Counted from the first letter of the stretch, positions 1 through 12,409 are shown. The stretch is DNA of 64,000 nt from Bacillus timonensis (GCF_000285535.1 NZ_HE610988.1:288728-352727), one strand, 5' to 3'. A program made the numbers and translations. Notes: generated by a model not told the origin, from the letters alone.

Positions 1-13
1 AGCTATCTGAGTG

Positions 14-50
14 TGTCTTGTTATGCAATTTGATTATGCATAACAAGACA
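14..50 (-). repeat. Perfect 14-bp inverted repeat across the leuB stop codon
   Basis: Bases 14-27 and 37-50 are exact reverse complements with a 9-base loop. The repeat contains the last four sense codons of leuB and its TAA stop. No U-run follows on the minus strand, so it does not look like an intrinsic terminator. It could act as an RNA-stability or processing hairpin between leuB and the next gene, which is off the window. Confidence 0.8.
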
Positions 51-1146
51 TAATATTAGAAATAGCCCCATCTTCAACTAAGGCTTCTTTAATTTTTTCC
101 ACCATTTCAGTTGTTGAAATTGCTGTTTGTTGCGAATGTGCAACATCTGCTGTACGGTAACCAGCTTCCAATACCTCATCTACTGCTTTTTCTACTGCTT
201 TTGCTTCTTCTTCTAATCCAAAGGATAAACGTAATAGCATTGCAGCAGATAAAATGGTTGCAATTGGATTTGCAATATCTTTACCAGCAATATCTGGGGC
301 TGAACCATGAATTGGTTCAAAAAGACTCGGCCCATCCGTTGAAAGACTTGCTGATGGAAGCATACCTAATGATCCTGTTAGCATTGATGCTTCATCACTT
401 AAAATATCTCCAAACATATTCTCAGTCACAACTACGTCAAATTGTCTAGGATTTCGAATCAGCTGCATTGCTGCATTGTCCACGAGCATGTGCTCTAATG
501 TAACATCTGGATAAGAAACAGCGACTTCTTCAGCAACCTCTCTCCACATTCTACTAGATTCTAAAACATTTGCTTTATCTACAGAAGTGACTTTCTTTTT
601 TCGTGACATAGCCATATCAAATGCTTTTTCAATAATTCGCGTCATTTCAGAACGTTTGTAGGAAAGAGTGTCAACTGCCGTCTCCTCTCCATCCTCAACC
701 TTTCTTCCGCTTGGCTTTCCGAAATAAAGACCACCTGTAAGTTCCCTTACGATTACAAAATCTGCATCCTCAATCACTTCTTTTTTTAGTGGAGAAGCGT
801 CTAGTAGGCTATTAAAACATGTTACTGGTCTAACATTGGCATATAAATTCAATTCTTTTCGAATTTGCAATAATCCTTTTTCAGGACGTAAGTGCGGAGG
901 ATTGGAGTCCCATTTGGGTCCTCCAACCGCCCCAAGCAATACCGCATCACTTTTTTTACATACCTCCAGTGTTTCCGCCGGAAGAGGAGTGCCTTCAGCG
1001 TCTATTGCTGCACCACCTATTAAAGCGTGTTGAAATGTAAACTCATGATTGTATTGTTCGGCAACAGCCTTCAACACTTCGATTGCCCCTTTAGTCACTT
1101 CTTTGCCTACACCATCACCACGAAGTACGGCAATACTTTTCTTCAT
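34..1146 (-). CDS. leuB: 3-isopropylmalate dehydrogenase LeuB
   Basis: Cytosolic enzyme of leucine synthesis: NAD-dependent oxidative decarboxylation of 3-isopropylmalate to 2-oxoisocaproate. The 370-aa protein starts MKKSIAVLRGDGVGKEV, typical of the family, and keeps the ENMFGDILSDEAS and EPIHGSAPDIAGKDIANP blocks near residues 243-290 that bind substrate, Mg and NAD. An AGAGGAGG ribosome site precedes the ATG. It is the last complete gene of the ilv-leu operon in view; leuC and leuD would be expected beyond the left edge. The extreme C-terminus (SNIMSCYA) is unlike the LeuB tails I remember and is encoded inside a hairpin. Confidence 0.97.
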   Translation of the reverse strand: MKKSIAVLRGDGVGKEVTKGAIEVLKAVAEQYNHEFTFQHALIGGAAIDAEGTPLPAETLEVCKKSDAVLLGAVGGPKWDSNPPHLRPEKGLLQIRKELNLYANVRPVTCFNSLLDASPLKKEVIEDADFVIVRELTGGLYFGKPSGRKVEDGEETAVDTLSYKRSEMTRIIEKAFDMAMSRKKKVTSVDKANVLESSRMWREVAEEVAVSYPDVTLEHMLVDNAAMQLIRNPRQFDVVVTENMFGDILSDEASMLTGSLGMLPSASLSTDGPSLFEPIHGSAPDIAGKDIANPIATILSAAMLLRLSFGLEEEAKAVEKAVDEVLEAGYRTADVAHSQQTAISTTEMVEKIKEALVEDGAISNIMSCYA

Positions 1147-1199
1147 TCTGACTCCTCCTCTTTTTTTCTTTTCACACTGAAAATAGTAGTTAATAAGGT

Positions 1200-3777
<2,578 letters not shown>

Positions 3778-3816
3778 TTAGAATTAAGTTATATATATTA
3801 ATGTGATATAAAACCC

Positions 3817-4335
3817 TTAAACGATTGAAAAATTCTTGGAATTTGAAGCTGTTTTTTGGTTACCTCTTGTAAAAGCTGTTGTGCCTGTACGGGCTACTTC
3901 TTTGATGCCGTATGGCTTTAAGAGGTCAATTAATGCTTCTACTTTTTCAGATTCTCCTGTTACTTGAATAACTAAGCTTTCCTTACTTACATCAAGAATG
4001 GATGCGCGGAAAGGATCTATTAAACTATAAATTTCATTTCTATTTGATGGACTGGATGTTACTTTGATGAGAGCAAGCTCCCTAGCCACAATGGCTTGAT
4101 TCGTAATATCCATGACCTTAATAACATCAATTTGTTTATTTAATTGTTTTGTAATTTGTTCAACAACAGTCTCCTCATCAAGATGAATCACAAATGTCAT
4201 TCTTGAGAGCCCCTCCGTTTCGGAATGTCCCACTGTGATGCTTTCAATATTGTAATGACGTTTTGTTAGCAGGCCGGTGATTCGATTAAGTACACCTGCA
4301 CGGTTATTTACTAATAATGTAATGATTCGTTTCAC
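3817..4335 (-). CDS. ilvN: Acetolactate synthase small (regulatory) subunit
   Basis: Regulatory partner of IlvB; the family binds valine through an N-terminal ACT domain and stimulates catalysis. The 172-aa protein starts [20 protein letters not shown], the ACT signature, and residues about 80-160 form the second ferredoxin-like domain ([18 protein letters not shown]). Its ATG overlaps the ilvB stop by 4 bases (ATGA), so the two subunits are probably translationally coupled. Also called ilvH in Bacillus. Confidence 0.95.
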   Translation of the reverse strand: MKRIITLLVNNRAGVLNRITGLLTKRHYNIESITVGHSETEGLSRMTFVIHLDEETVVEQITKQLNKQIDVIKVMDITNQAIVARELALIKVTSSPSNRNEIYSLIDPFRASILDVSKESLVIQVTGESEKVEALIDLLKPYGIKEVARTGTTAFTRGNQKTASNSKNFSIV

Positions 4336-6050
4336 AGCTTAACACCTACCATTTCATGATGACCCTTTCCTGTAGCAACCATTGGATATACATTTTCGAA
4401 AGGTGTCACACTAAAGTCCATTAGAACAGGTCCCTCATATTCAAGTGCTTCTTTCAACACTTGTTCTGCTTCTTGGTCATTTGAAGCTTTCAATCCCTTA
4501 ATTCCATATGCTTCAGCTAGTTTTACAAAGTTTGGTTGATTTGGAATCAACGAATGTGAGTATCTTTCTTTGTAGAAGAGTTGTTGCCATTGTCTTACCA
4601 TTCCTAGAGCTCTGTTGTTAAGAATGATGATTTTGATTGGTAGATTTAATTCCTGGATGACTGAAAGTTCTTGAGAAGTCATCTGGAATCCACCATCTCC
4701 TAGGATAGAAACAACGGTTGACGATTTTTCTGCTAACTGTGCTCCAATACTTGATGGTAAACCGAAGCCCATTGTCCCAAGTCCACCTGAGGTTACCCAA
4801 CGATTTGGCTTTGTAAACTGATAGTATTGTGCAGCCCACATTTGATGCTGGCCGACATCAGTCGTTACAATTGCTTCACCATTTGTGTATTGATAAATGA
4901 GTTCTATTAATTTTTGTGGCTTTAGTTCATCTTCTGATGGCTTATAAACTAATGGATATTCTTCCTTCCATCCAGCTAGTTTATCTCTCCATTCTTGCGA
5001 ATCCCCTGGCTTACCATTTTGATGAACCAAGCTCTTAAGAACTTCTTTTGCATCCCCTACAACAGGAATTTTAGTCGGTACATTTTTTCCAATCTCTGCA
5101 GGGTCTATATCAATATGTGCGACAGTTGCATTTGGAGCAAAATGTTGTAAGTTTCCCGTTACCCTGTCATCGAATCTAGCTCCGATACTAATGAGTAGGT
5201 CACACTCATGCAACGCCATATTCGCTGAGTATGTACCATGCATTCCAGCCATTCCAAGATATAATGGATGGTCTGCTGGGAACCCGCCTAACCCTAAAAG
5301 TGTATGTGCTAAAGGGATATTTTGTTGTTCAACATACTCTTTTAATTCCTTAGCAGCTTTTGCAAATATGACCCCAGCACCTGCAAGAATAACAGGCTTT
5401 TTCGCTTGGCTCACTGCTTCAACTAGCTTTCGAATTTGCAAATGGTTTGGTTGAATTGTCGGTTGATAACCAGGTAAATGAATTTCTTGATCGTAATCAA
5501 ATTCCGCTTCATGTGCTGTCATGTCTTTTGGAATATCAATTAATACAGGTCCCGGTCTTCCAGAAGTAGCGATATAAAATGCTTCTTTAATAATTTTTGG
5601 TAGGTCTTTAACATCCCTTACCTGGTAACTATGTTTTGTAATTGGCATTGTGATTCCAAGAATATCTGCTTCCTGGAAAGCATCCGAACCAATTACGGTT
5701 GAAGCAACCTGACCTGTAAATACAACAAGTGGAATTGAATCAATCATCGCGTCTGCTAATCCAGTGACAATATTTGTTGCACCCGGTCCAGAAGTTGCAA
5801 TGACGACGCCTGGTTTACCTGAAATTCTCGCATATCCTTCTGCTGCATGTATGCCACCTTGCTCATGTCTAGATAAGACATGAAAAATACCGGAATCATA
5901 TAAACTATCATAAATATTAAGTACAGCACCACCAGGATATCCAAAAATGACTTCTACGTTTTCCCTCTTTAATGCTTCAATCAGCATTTGGGAGCCATTC
6001 ATTTTTGTAGAAGCTTTTGTTTGTTCTTCCACTTTTGCATTTACGCTCAT
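4332..6050 (-). CDS. ilvB: Acetolactate synthase large subunit
   Basis: TPP- and FAD-dependent enzyme that makes acetolactate from pyruvate or acetohydroxybutyrate with 2-oxobutyrate. 572 aa. The catalytic glutamate lies in [15 protein letters not shown] near residue 62, and the TPP/Mg motif begins [11 protein letters not shown] near residue 450. [14 protein letters not shown] near residue 122 is conserved in anabolic synthases. First gene of the operon; its start is separated from the T-box terminator by a 190-bp repeat element and about 45 bases. Confidence 0.97.
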   Translation of the reverse strand: MSVNAKVEEQTKASTKMNGSQMLIEALKRENVEVIFGYPGGAVLNIYDSLYDSGIFHVLSRHEQGGIHAAEGYARISGKPGVVIATSGPGATNIVTGLADAMIDSIPLVVFTGQVASTVIGSDAFQEADILGITMPITKHSYQVRDVKDLPKIIKEAFYIATSGRPGPVLIDIPKDMTAHEAEFDYDQEIHLPGYQPTIQPNHLQIRKLVEAVSQAKKPVILAGAGVIFAKAAKELKEYVEQQNIPLAHTLLGLGGFPADHPLYLGMAGMHGTYSANMALHECDLLISIGARFDDRVTGNLQHFAPNATVAHIDIDPAEIGKNVPTKIPVVGDAKEVLKSLVHQNGKPGDSQEWRDKLAGWKEEYPLVYKPSEDELKPQKLIELIYQYTNGEAIVTTDVGQHQMWAAQYYQFTKPNRWVTSGGLGTMGFGLPSSIGAQLAEKSSTVVSILGDGGFQMTSQELSVIQELNLPIKIIILNNRALGMVRQWQQLFYKERYSHSLIPNQPNFVKLAEAYGIKGLKASNDQEAEQVLKEALEYEGPVLMDFSVTPFENVYPMVATGKGHHEMVGVKL

Positions 6051-6094
6051 TTTTCCTTACATCCCTTCCTTAATGTAAATAAATGTTTTTTAAT

Positions 6095-6284
6095 CAAATA
6101 CGCCTTGGCGTATTTGCGCCCGGTTTTAGGCCCACAGGAAGTGGGTCATAAAGACGTTGCCACGGGATGTGGCGTTCTTTGTCTTTGATCTTACAGCTCG
6201 AAAATGTTTCCTTTAAAAAATCATGGCATCCGCCGGAGGCTTTTTTCTTTAATAAGTCGGGGTTTGATCTTCGACTTATTAAAG
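6095..6284. repeat. Family A intergenic repeat, copy A1
   Basis: Reads on the plus strand from a palindrome CAAATACGCCTTGGCGTATTTG-like block, through GGCCCACAGGAAGTGGG and GCCACGGGATGTGGC hairpins and a GGCATCCGCCGGAGGC block, to a 13-bp perfect hairpin at 6247-6284. The same ordered blocks recur at 31861-32045 in opposite orientation. It lies between the ilv T-box terminator and ilvB, so it is part of the ilvB mRNA leader. Confidence 0.85.
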
Positions 6285-6600
6285 AAAAAAATAAAATGCC
6301 AATCCACCCACTAGACCAATTTCTTGGTCGAAGGGGTGAAAAGGCATTTATGACTTTCCACGGTACCACCCTTGTTCACGATCAAAAATGATCGCCTCAA
6401 GAACAACATTAGTTGCTCATTTTGATAACGGGTGAGATTTACCAAACACCCGGTTAGCCCTACTTTAAAAGTCTTTCAAGCTAACACTCCGAGGTGAGTT
6501 CATCATACGGGATAACACCGGCTTCCACCATTACCGGCTCTCTGTAGATATCTGAACGTAAGATTACTTATCCTCTTCAACGTTTATGAATATTCAATAT
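6285..6600 (-). promoter_or_regulatory. T-box leader, leucine-type (CUC specifier), of the ilv-leu operon
   Basis: The minus strand carries the T-box core GGGTGGTACCG (complement at 6361-6371) and, upstream, a stem I region with GAACTCACCTC near 6492-6502, where CTC is read as the leucine specifier. The bulge UGGU would pair with a tRNA ending ACCA, which fits tRNA-Leu. An intrinsic terminator follows. Uncharged tRNA-Leu should favour the antiterminator and switch on ilv-leu expression. The 5' edge is approximate. Confidence 0.9.
6290..6350 (-). terminator. Regulatory terminator of the ilv T-box
   Basis: Minus strand: AAATGCC pairs with GGCATTT around an inner GACCAAGAAATTGGTC hairpin, followed by TTATTTTTTT. 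It competes with the T-box antiterminator. Confidence 0.85.
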
Positions 6601-6639
6601 TTTCGAGCTACATCTCTATATGTTTTATGTTATCAGTAA

Positions 6640-7070
6640 TACTTTAATGCCTAAAAACATAAACGCTTTACATCATTGAAAAATGGAGTTTAAAAAATAA
6701 TCCAAATCCATGAACTTCCATCTTCTACAAGAGGATGGTCTGGTTATGTTAGGACTGTTCCTTTGATGTAATTTCGCTTATTTAATTTTCTGTTTTAATA
6801 GAAAATATTTTATATTAGAGCCTATATTACGCCCATTTTTAATCGTAGTCAACACTATTTTAAAGAATTGTTAGATTATTTTGATATGAAGAAAATCTGT
6901 ATCCGCTTACAACTTTGGTGTAGAGCGGTTTTTAAATTAAAAGAATTTCTCGAAAAATTTGTGAACAGAAATAGGGCTTAGAAGAAGATTAGTCTGGAGA
7001 TTTTTTTAAAGTGGCAAAGAGAAAAGGGAGAGCAGTAATTAAAATTATGATTTAGGCATATTTTTGAGAA
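6640..7070. other. Intergenic stretch without a recognised gene
   Basis: AT-rich, with stops in all frames. It should contain the ilv promoter; the best candidate is the weak pair TTTAGG-N17-TAACAT on the minus strand with its -10 at 6627-6632. A 9-bp hairpin lies at 6718-6738. A region at 6784-6808 resembles overlapping CodY half-sites but matches the consensus poorly. Confidence 0.4.
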
Positions 7071-7073
7071 AAA

Positions 7074-7116
7074 ACAAAAAAACACTTCAATTCATTTCAT
7101 GAAAAGAAGTGTTTGT
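7074..7116 (-). terminator. Terminator of tRNA-Arg
   Basis: Minus strand AAACACTTC and GAAGTGTTT pair around an inner TTTTCATGAAA region, followed by seven T residues. Confidence 0.85.
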
Positions 7117-7132
7117 GATTGATTATGTAATA

Positions 7133-7209
<77 letters not shown>

Positions 7210-7248
7210 ATATTATTTTTTATTGCTAACTCATTAGCGACATTTTTT

Positions 7249-7277
7249 ATTATAGTCAGATAGGAATCAGATGTCAA
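7249..7277 (-). promoter_or_regulatory. Sigma-A promoter of tRNA-Arg
   Basis: Exact consensus TTGACA (7272-7277), 17-base spacer, TATAAT (7249-7254), about 35 bases upstream of the tRNA 5' end. Confidence 0.9.
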
Positions 7278-7298
7278 CACTTTTTAAAGAAAAATTTT

Positions 7299-7323
7299 CT
7301 AAAGGGAGTAAATTTTACTCCCT
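7299..7323 (-). terminator. Terminator after the rdgB-phosphodiesterase pair
   Basis: Perfect stem AAGGGAGTA with TACTCCCTT, then TAGAAAATTTTTC on the minus strand; the T-run is interrupted. Confidence 0.7.
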
Positions 7324-7334
7324 TCGCTATTATA

Positions 7335-7844
7335 TCATAATTTTTCCTTTGTTGATAACTCGTCTAAAACGTTTCCTTCGCTGTCGAAAAATTTAACATT
7401 TGCTTGTTTGTCAACAATTTCTAATATAACATATGTTTTTTCCTTACGCATCCTAGGAAGACGAAAACTTCCTGGATTAATAAATAACACATTTTCAATC
7501 ATTTCTGCACCTGCGATATGTGAGTGCCCGAAACACACTATGGATGCCCCAACTTCTTGTGCACGGTATGTAAGGTTCATTAATGACATCTTCACATTAT
7601 ATAAATGACCATGAGTCAAATACACCTTTGCCCCATTTAAAAGTACAAGCATATCGTTCGGGTAGTTAGAGTCAAAATCACAATTACCCCTAACAGCTGA
7701 AAATCCTCTCATTTCTTCGGATTGAGAGGATAGTTCCGAATCCCCTAGATGTAACATAAATTCGACCTCATCTTTATGTCGATCCTTAATCTCGATTAAT
7801 TCTTTTGTTAACCCATGACTGTCACTGATAATTAATACTTTCAT
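7335..7844 (-). CDS. YfcE/MJ0936-family metallophosphoesterase (YsnB-like)
   Basis: Probable cytosolic metal-dependent phosphodiesterase of 169 aa; the physiological substrate is not established for this subfamily. The calcineurin-like motifs are all present: DSHG (residue 8), GDSE (33), GNCD (53), THGH (77) and GHSH (106). It overlaps the 3' end of rdgB by four bases (ATGA), so it is expressed as the distal gene of the rph-rdgB unit, matching the rph-ysnA-ysnB order in B. subtilis. Confidence 0.88.
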   Translation of the reverse strand: MKVLIISDSHGLTKELIEIKDRHKDEVEFMLHLGDSELSSQSEEMRGFSAVRGNCDFDSNYPNDMLVLLNGAKVYLTHGHLYNVKMSLMNLTYRAQEVGASIVCFGHSHIAGAEMIENVLFINPGSFRLPRMRKEKTYVILEIVDKQANVKFFDSEGNVLDELSTKEKL

Positions 7845-8446
7845 CTTTGAAACTCCTTACGTTCCTCCAAAAGCTTGTCCATCTTTCTAAGCGCAACCCC
7901 TCGATGACTAATTTGATTTTTCTCATCTTTGGATAACTCAGCCATTGTTTTACCTATTTCAGGTACAAAAAAAATAGGGTCATAACCAAATCCATTTTCC
8001 CCAACAGGCTTTGCTGTAATAATTCCTTCACAAGTTCCCTCAACGATTTGTGTTTTCTCTCCCGGAATTGCCAGAGCTAATGCACAATGGAATTTGGCAG
8101 TTCTTTGTTCATCCGGAACTCCTTGTAGCTCGTTTAAAACCTTATTGAGGTTATCAAAATCATTTTTATGTTCCCCTGCATACCTTGCAGAATAGACACC
8201 GGGCCTACCATCAAGATAATCAATTGCTAGACCTGAGTCATCTGAGATAACGGGGATGTTAAGCTTTTTAGCAATTGCCTCAGCTTTTATTTGCGCGTTT
8301 TCTGCAAAAGTTGAACCTGTTTCTTCTATATCCTCTATATTTGGAAAGTCTAGTAAGGATTTAACATCGATACCTTTGCTAGCGAATAAATCTCTAAATT
8401 CTTTTACTTTGCCTCTGTTTTTGGTAGCTATCATGATTTCTTTCAT
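7841..8446 (-). CDS. rdgB: dITP/XTP pyrophosphatase (RdgB/HAM1 family, YsnA-like)
   Basis: House-cleaning enzyme that hydrolyses dITP and XTP to monophosphates and keeps deaminated purines out of nucleic acids. 201 aa. The N-terminal substrate motif IATKNRGKVKEF, the FAENAQIKA helix with the metal-binding glutamate, SDDSGL, GYDPIF and SHRGVALRKM all match the family. A TTG 21 bases further upstream is possible, but ATG at 8446 has AAGGA eight bases before it and gives the usual length. It follows the rph stop by one base. Confidence 0.95.
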   Translation of the reverse strand: MKEIMIATKNRGKVKEFRDLFASKGIDVKSLLDFPNIEDIEETGSTFAENAQIKAEAIAKKLNIPVISDDSGLAIDYLDGRPGVYSARYAGEHKNDFDNLNKVLNELQGVPDEQRTAKFHCALALAIPGEKTQIVEGTCEGIITAKPVGENGFGYDPIFFVPEIGKTMAELSKDEKNQISHRGVALRKMDKLLEERKEFQR

Positions 8447-8447
8447 A

Positions 8448-9197
8448 CTAGGAGTCCTTCTTTCCAATTAAATTTGCTAATTCACCTAAAGCGTCTTTCT
8501 GCACCTGAATCAACTCATTAATTCCTGCTTCGGCTAATTCTAATAAAGTTTGCAACTGATTGCGAGTGAATGTAGATTCCTCACCAGTACCTTGGAGTTC
8601 CACAAACTCACCCTTACCGGTCATTACAATATTCATATCTACATTTGCAGCTGAATCTTCTATGTAATTTAAATCAAGAATTTCCCCTATTTCGGGATCA
8701 ACCCCAACCGAAATAGCCGCTAAAAAGTCTGTGATTGGAAATGAACTCATTTTTTTATCTTGATAGATTTTATTTACAGCAAGTACCATTGCAACAAAAG
8801 CACCCGTAATTGATGCTGTTCTAGTTCCACCATCAGCCTGAATGACATCACAATCAATCCAAATTGTTTTTTCACCAAGCTGCTCGAGATTAACAACCGA
8901 TCTTAAAGCGCGACCAATAAGTCGTTGAATCTCCATCGTTCTACCAGAAATCTTTCCCTTGGACGATTCACGAATATTACGCTGTTCAGTTGCCCTTGGG
9001 AGCATCGAGTATTCTGCGGTAATCCATCCCTTCCCGGAACCACGCATAAATGGAGGCACTCTGTCATCAATGCTTGCATTACAAATTACTCTCGTGTCTC
9101 CCACAGTAATTAAAACGGACCCCTCAGGATGCTTGATATAATTCAGTTCAAACTGAATCGGTCGCAACTGATTATGTATTCTTCCATCAACTCTCAA
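8448..9197 (-). CDS. rph: Ribonuclease PH
   Basis: Phosphorolytic 3'-5' exoribonuclease that trims tRNA 3' ends. The 249-aa protein has the conserved [41 protein letters not shown] and [18 protein letters not shown] segments. The start is TTG at 9197, with AGGGGG about eleven bases upstream; no better in-frame ATG precedes the conserved MRVDGR. First gene of the rph-rdgB-phosphodiesterase cluster. Confidence 0.95.
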   Translation of the reverse strand: MRVDGRIHNQLRPIQFELNYIKHPEGSVLITVGDTRVICNASIDDRVPPFMRGSGKGWITAEYSMLPRATEQRNIRESSKGKISGRTMEIQRLIGRALRSVVNLEQLGEKTIWIDCDVIQADGGTRTASITGAFVAMVLAVNKIYQDKKMSSFPITDFLAAISVGVDPEIGEILDLNYIEDSAANVDMNIVMTGKGEFVELQGTGEESTFTRNQLQTLLELAEAGINELIQVQKDALGELANLIGKKDS

Positions 9198-9295
9198 AAA
9201 CTAAAAACCCCCTGTCTGTCAGTAAAAAGCGGGCTTTTCCACCCAACATTCCATTATATAGTATAGCAAAATTTTTCTTTTCTATCGTAGTCCAT

Positions 9296-9328
9296 AAGAA
9301 AAAGGATGAGAACAATGTCCCATCCTAC
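9296..9328 (-). terminator. Terminator of gerM
   Basis: Minus strand GGATGGGA pairs with TCTCATCC (one G-T pair), followed by TTTTTC. Confidence 0.75.
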
Positions 9329-9333
9329 ACTTA

Positions 9334-10404
9334 TTAGAAGCTACCTGTATTCACATTCGCGGGACGAGTTACTGGTTTCGACAATGATTTGCCATCTTCA
9401 GTAACCACATCTTCACTACCATTCACTGTGATAGCAACACTTTTTACTTCTGGCTGTTCAGTTAAAGATAATACCAACGAGTTAATGACATGCTTAGAAA
9501 TCATTTTCTCATTAAAGGCTCCATAAATAGCTTCATTAAAGTCAAGAGTCACGTTCCCATCTTCCATTTTTGCCCCTAATAGTTTTACATCTTGGTGAAT
9601 TTCACTAATTAAATCTGAAGTCATGTTAGGTCCATCGATTAGCGCATTTACCACTGCCGAAACCTTGTCATCACCTGTATTCTCAATACGCTTTGTTACT
9701 GGTACATAGTATTCACCTTCATCATTTTGCACAAAGAAATAAAGAGTTACCGGACGGCTATTTGTTATGTCAACAACCCCACTGTTATCAATATTTATCC
9801 CATCTGCTCTACTTAAATCATCTGGAATTGGAGTGCTGTTCACCGGCATTTCATCTAGTGGATAACCATTTACACTGATTACAACGTTATTCACATTATC
9901 AAATTGCGTTAAAGTCCAAGTAATCGCTTGTAAAACTTTCGCTTCGTCTTCCTCATTATAGGTGCCAAATTCCTTCGAGAAGTCGGCTGTAATCGTTCCA
10001 TCCTCTAATTTCACATCCACAACAGTATCCTGTGGTATTACTGCTCTGAATCCATCTGGTAATATTTCATTTACTGGACCACCTGCTACAAGATGTTCAA
10101 GAACTTGTCTTGCTGGTGAATCTGTATTTGGAAGGTCAACAGTATACGGCACTACTAAACCATTTTCATCAATTAAGTATAAGTCTCGTTTCACTGTTTC
10201 AGTAGTAGCTTCCTCTTGATCAGTAGCATCAGTAGCATCAGTTGCTTGATTTTCCCCCTTTGCTACCGTCTCATCCACCGCTTCGTTTTGAGGTGGATCC
10301 ATTTGTTTCACTTCTTCCTTCCCACCTAATAAGCCACATCCTGATAGTAATACGGTTGAGGTAACGACTGTTGCAGCTATTGTAGATTTAGTTATTTTAC
10401 GCAT
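9334..10404 (-). CDS. gerM: Spore germination/morphogenesis lipoprotein GerM
   Basis: In B. subtilis GerM is needed for engulfment and germination and joins the SpoIIQ-SpoIIIAH channel assembly in the septal space. The 356-aa protein has a lipoprotein signal with lipobox LLSGC (Cys 23), an acidic, Thr/Ala-rich linker containing repeated ATD units to about residue 65, then two GerMN domains (about 70-195 and 215-345), each with the L-E-HLVAGG/ALIDGP and DFNEAIYG-type repeats. The start ATG at 10404 follows AGGAGG; the longer ORF start would destroy the signal peptide. Its own terminator suggests a separate unit. Confidence 0.93.
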   Translation of the reverse strand: MRKITKSTIAATVVTSTVLLSGCGLLGGKEEVKQMDPPQNEAVDETVAKGENQATDATDATDQEEATTETVKRDLYLIDENGLVVPYTVDLPNTDSPARQVLEHLVAGGPVNEILPDGFRAVIPQDTVVDVKLEDGTITADFSKEFGTYNEEDEAKVLQAITWTLTQFDNVNNVVISVNGYPLDEMPVNSTPIPDDLSRADGINIDNSGVVDITNSRPVTLYFFVQNDEGEYYVPVTKRIENTGDDKVSAVVNALIDGPNMTSDLISEIHQDVKLLGAKMEDGNVTLDFNEAIYGAFNEKMISKHVINSLVLSLTEQPEVKSVAITVNGSEDVVTEDGKSLSKPVTRPANVNTGSF

Positions 10405-10576
10405 TCTTTTCCCTCCTAAGGCAGTTTGTACTACTATGTATACGAGCCCTATTTTCAAATTAGACCGCTTTTTCGAGAAAAAATGGACAAAATGTTTTTG
10501 CCTTTAGAGGGTACTAGTTTGTGATACTAGATTGGAAGAAATAATAAACATTCATTCGTATTTAATACGAGACCAA

Positions 10577-10601
10577 CAAAAAAAGCCCCATGCCGGGACT
10601 T
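10577..10601 (-). terminator. Terminator of racE
   Basis: Minus strand AGTCCC pairs with GGGGCT around GGCAT (one G-T pair), then seven T residues. Confidence 0.8.
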
Positions 10602-10609
10602 TCCTTTTT

Positions 10610-11404
10610 CTATAATTTCACCGATTTTACGTTATCAACAGGTTCTTCAAACCAGGTGGTGGCAATTTTTTGGAAGATTTCTTTTTCTCCTGTTGTGAGA
10701 AACAAATGATTCTTTTTCGTTGCTGTCTTATTTAATAATCCACTATAAAACAATACAGTACTGACTTCACGGGCGGTTTCGGCACCAGAGTCGATGAGCT
10801 TAATGCCATCTCCTAGATAAGCCTGAATCGTTTCACGAAGAAGTGGGTAATGGGTACACCCAAGAATTAAGGTGTCAATTTCTTTTCCCTGTAATACCTC
10901 TAGTGATTCAGCTACAATTTGTTTAGCTTGAGGGCCAACAAACTCCCCTGCTTCAACGATTGGAACAAATCGAGGGCATGCAAGACTTTCAACATTGATA
11001 TCTCGATTAATTGATTTTAATGCGTCTACGTAGGCACCACTTTGAATTGTGTTGACGGTGCCAATAACACCAATATACTGATTTTTTGTAACCTTTAGGG
11101 CGGTTCTAGCACCAGGGTAGACCACACCGATAACCGGGATTGAAAGCTCTGCTTGGATTTCATCCAACACTAAGGCAGTAGCCGTATTGCATGCGATAAC
11201 AAGCATTTTAATTTCATGTGACAATAAATAGTTCGTCAGCTCCCATGTAAACTGACGAACCTCCTCTTTAGGTCTTGGCCCATAAGGACATCTAGCATTA
11301 TCACCTAAGTATATAATTTCTTCGTTTGGTAATTGTCTAATTATTTCCCGAGCAACGGTTAAACCGCCAACCCCTGAATCAATAATTCCGATTGGTCTTC
11401 TCAA
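10610..11404 (-). CDS. racE: Glutamate racemase
   Basis: Interconverts L- and D-glutamate, supplying D-Glu for peptidoglycan. 264 aa with [18 protein letters not shown] at the N-terminus and the two catalytic cysteines in ACNTATALV (about residue 74) and LGCTHYPLL (about 185). The start is TTG at 11404 with GAGG upstream; nothing else in frame precedes the conserved N-terminus. The order gerM-racE-MarR-gerE matches B. subtilis, where the enzyme is named RacE; murI is the general name. Confidence 0.95.
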   Translation of the reverse strand: MRRPIGIIDSGVGGLTVAREIIRQLPNEEIIYLGDNARCPYGPRPKEEVRQFTWELTNYLLSHEIKMLVIACNTATALVLDEIQAELSIPVIGVVYPGARTALKVTKNQYIGVIGTVNTIQSGAYVDALKSINRDINVESLACPRFVPIVEAGEFVGPQAKQIVAESLEVLQGKEIDTLILGCTHYPLLRETIQAYLGDGIKLIDSGAETAREVSTVLFYSGLLNKTATKKNHLFLTTGEKEIFQKIATTWFEEPVDNVKSVKL

Positions 11405-11414
11405 AAGATTCGCC

Positions 11415-11873
11415 TCATTCTACTCGCATTTCTTGATGTAATTTCCGTAAACTTTTCTCTAATTGGATGACTTCGTCGTCGGAGAAATTTTCCATAATTT
11501 CAAGTAAGTAATCCTGTCTTTTCTTGATTACTTCCTCAATGATACGTTCTCCTTCTTCCAATAAATGAATTCGTACAACACGACGATCTTTTGGGTCTTT
11601 TACACGCATGACAAGCATATTTTTTTCCATTCGATCTACAAGGTCGGTTGTCGTACTACAAGCTAAATACATTTTATTTGATAATTCACCAATTGTCATG
11701 TCTCCATTTTCAAGTAACCATTGGAGGGCAATAAATTGTGGTGTTGTAATTGTAAAGTTACTTAAAATTTCACGTCCTTTTTGTTTAAGTAAGCCTGAAA
11801 TAAAACGAAGTGATTTTTCAATGTCTGCTATTACTTGGTAGTCTTTTGTTTCATTGCTCTCTTGAACTGTCAT
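11415..11873 (-). CDS. MarR-family transcriptional regulator (YsmB-like)
   Basis: 152-aa winged-helix DNA-binding protein. The central segment [37 protein letters not shown] and the wing [13 protein letters not shown] are typical of MarR. It is nearly collinear with B. subtilis YsmB as I recall it. Position just upstream of racE (10-base gap) suggests co-transcription. The target genes and ligand are unknown. Confidence 0.9.
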   Translation of the reverse strand: MTVQESNETKDYQVIADIEKSLRFISGLLKQKGREILSNFTITTPQFIALQWLLENGDMTIGELSNKMYLACSTTTDLVDRMEKNMLVMRVKDPKDRRVVRIHLLEEGERIIEEVIKKRQDYLLEIMENFSDDEVIQLEKSLRKLHQEMRVE

Positions 11874-12051
11874 TACATCCTCTCCTAGTCAAATTTTTAG
11901 TGTGAAATCCAACTGCTTTCTTTGTTTTATCGTTAGTGAATATATGTTTTATTCAGGAGCTATTTCGTTATTTTATAAAAAAATATATTATTCTTATTTT
12001 CTACTTTTTTAGCCTAAAAAGCAAGCTCAATAAAACGGTTTTCTAAATAAG

Positions 12052-12089
12052 TAACCGGCTACCTTACTTAAGTAAAGTGTAGCCGGTTA
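12052..12089. terminator. Inverted repeat between gerE and the MarR gene
   Basis: AACCGGCTAC and GTAGCCGGTT pair around a palindromic CTTACTTAAGTAAAG loop. It follows gerE on the minus strand but lacks a clear T-run, so termination is plausible, not certain. Confidence 0.5.
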
Positions 12090-12092
12090 TAC

Positions 12093-12317
12093 TTAAAGTT
12101 CAAGTTCTCCCATACGAAGGAGCTCTACAACTGCTTGAGAACGCCCCTTTACTCCCAGCTTCTGCATCGCATTCGATATGTGGTTACGAACTGTTTTTTC
12201 GCTAATGAATAACTCACTTGCGATATCTTTCGTTGTTTTGTCTTGAACTAGTAATTCAAAAACTTCTCTCTCTCTCTTTGTTAGTAGCGGTTTTGGTTGA
12301 AACTCTTTCTCCTTCAA
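12093..12317 (-). CDS. gerE: GerE, late sporulation LuxR-type regulator
   Basis: Small 74-aa DNA-binding protein that in B. subtilis acts in the mother cell with sigma-K to control coat and germination genes. Nearly the whole protein is a LuxR/FixJ HTH: LTKREREVFELLVQDKTTKDIA, then ELFISEKTVRNHISNAMQKL. The start is TTG at 12317 with AGGAGG ten bases upstream. A sigma-K-like promoter lies upstream, consistent with mother-cell timing. No receiver domain is present, as expected for GerE. Confidence 0.95.
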   Translation of the reverse strand: MKEKEFQPKPLLTKREREVFELLVQDKTTKDIASELFISEKTVRNHISNAMQKLGVKGRSQAVVELLRMGELEL

Positions 12318-12382
12318 GTATTGTAACCCTCCTTGCTAAGGTTCGAGCTGAACTACTGGATGGGTATATATTTAGTCACCAT

Positions 12383-12409
12383 ATAGTATGAGAAGGAGAG
12401 TGTTGCTGT
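12383..12409 (-). promoter_or_regulatory. Candidate sigma-K promoter of gerE
   Basis: Minus strand CATACTAT (12383-12390) fits the -10 form CATAnnnT, and AC lies 17 bases upstream (12408-12409), the sigma-K pattern. The distance to the gerE start is about 65 bases. Confidence 0.55.

Noticed and set aside
6094-6391. Overlapping ORFs of 74-91 aa on both strands
   Set aside because: They lie within repeat A1 and the T-box terminator, lack ribosome sites and have no protein-like composition.
6784-6808. CodY box upstream of ilvB
   Set aside because: Six or more mismatches to AATTTTCWGAAAATT in each reading; too weak to list, though CodY control of ilv is known in B. subtilis.
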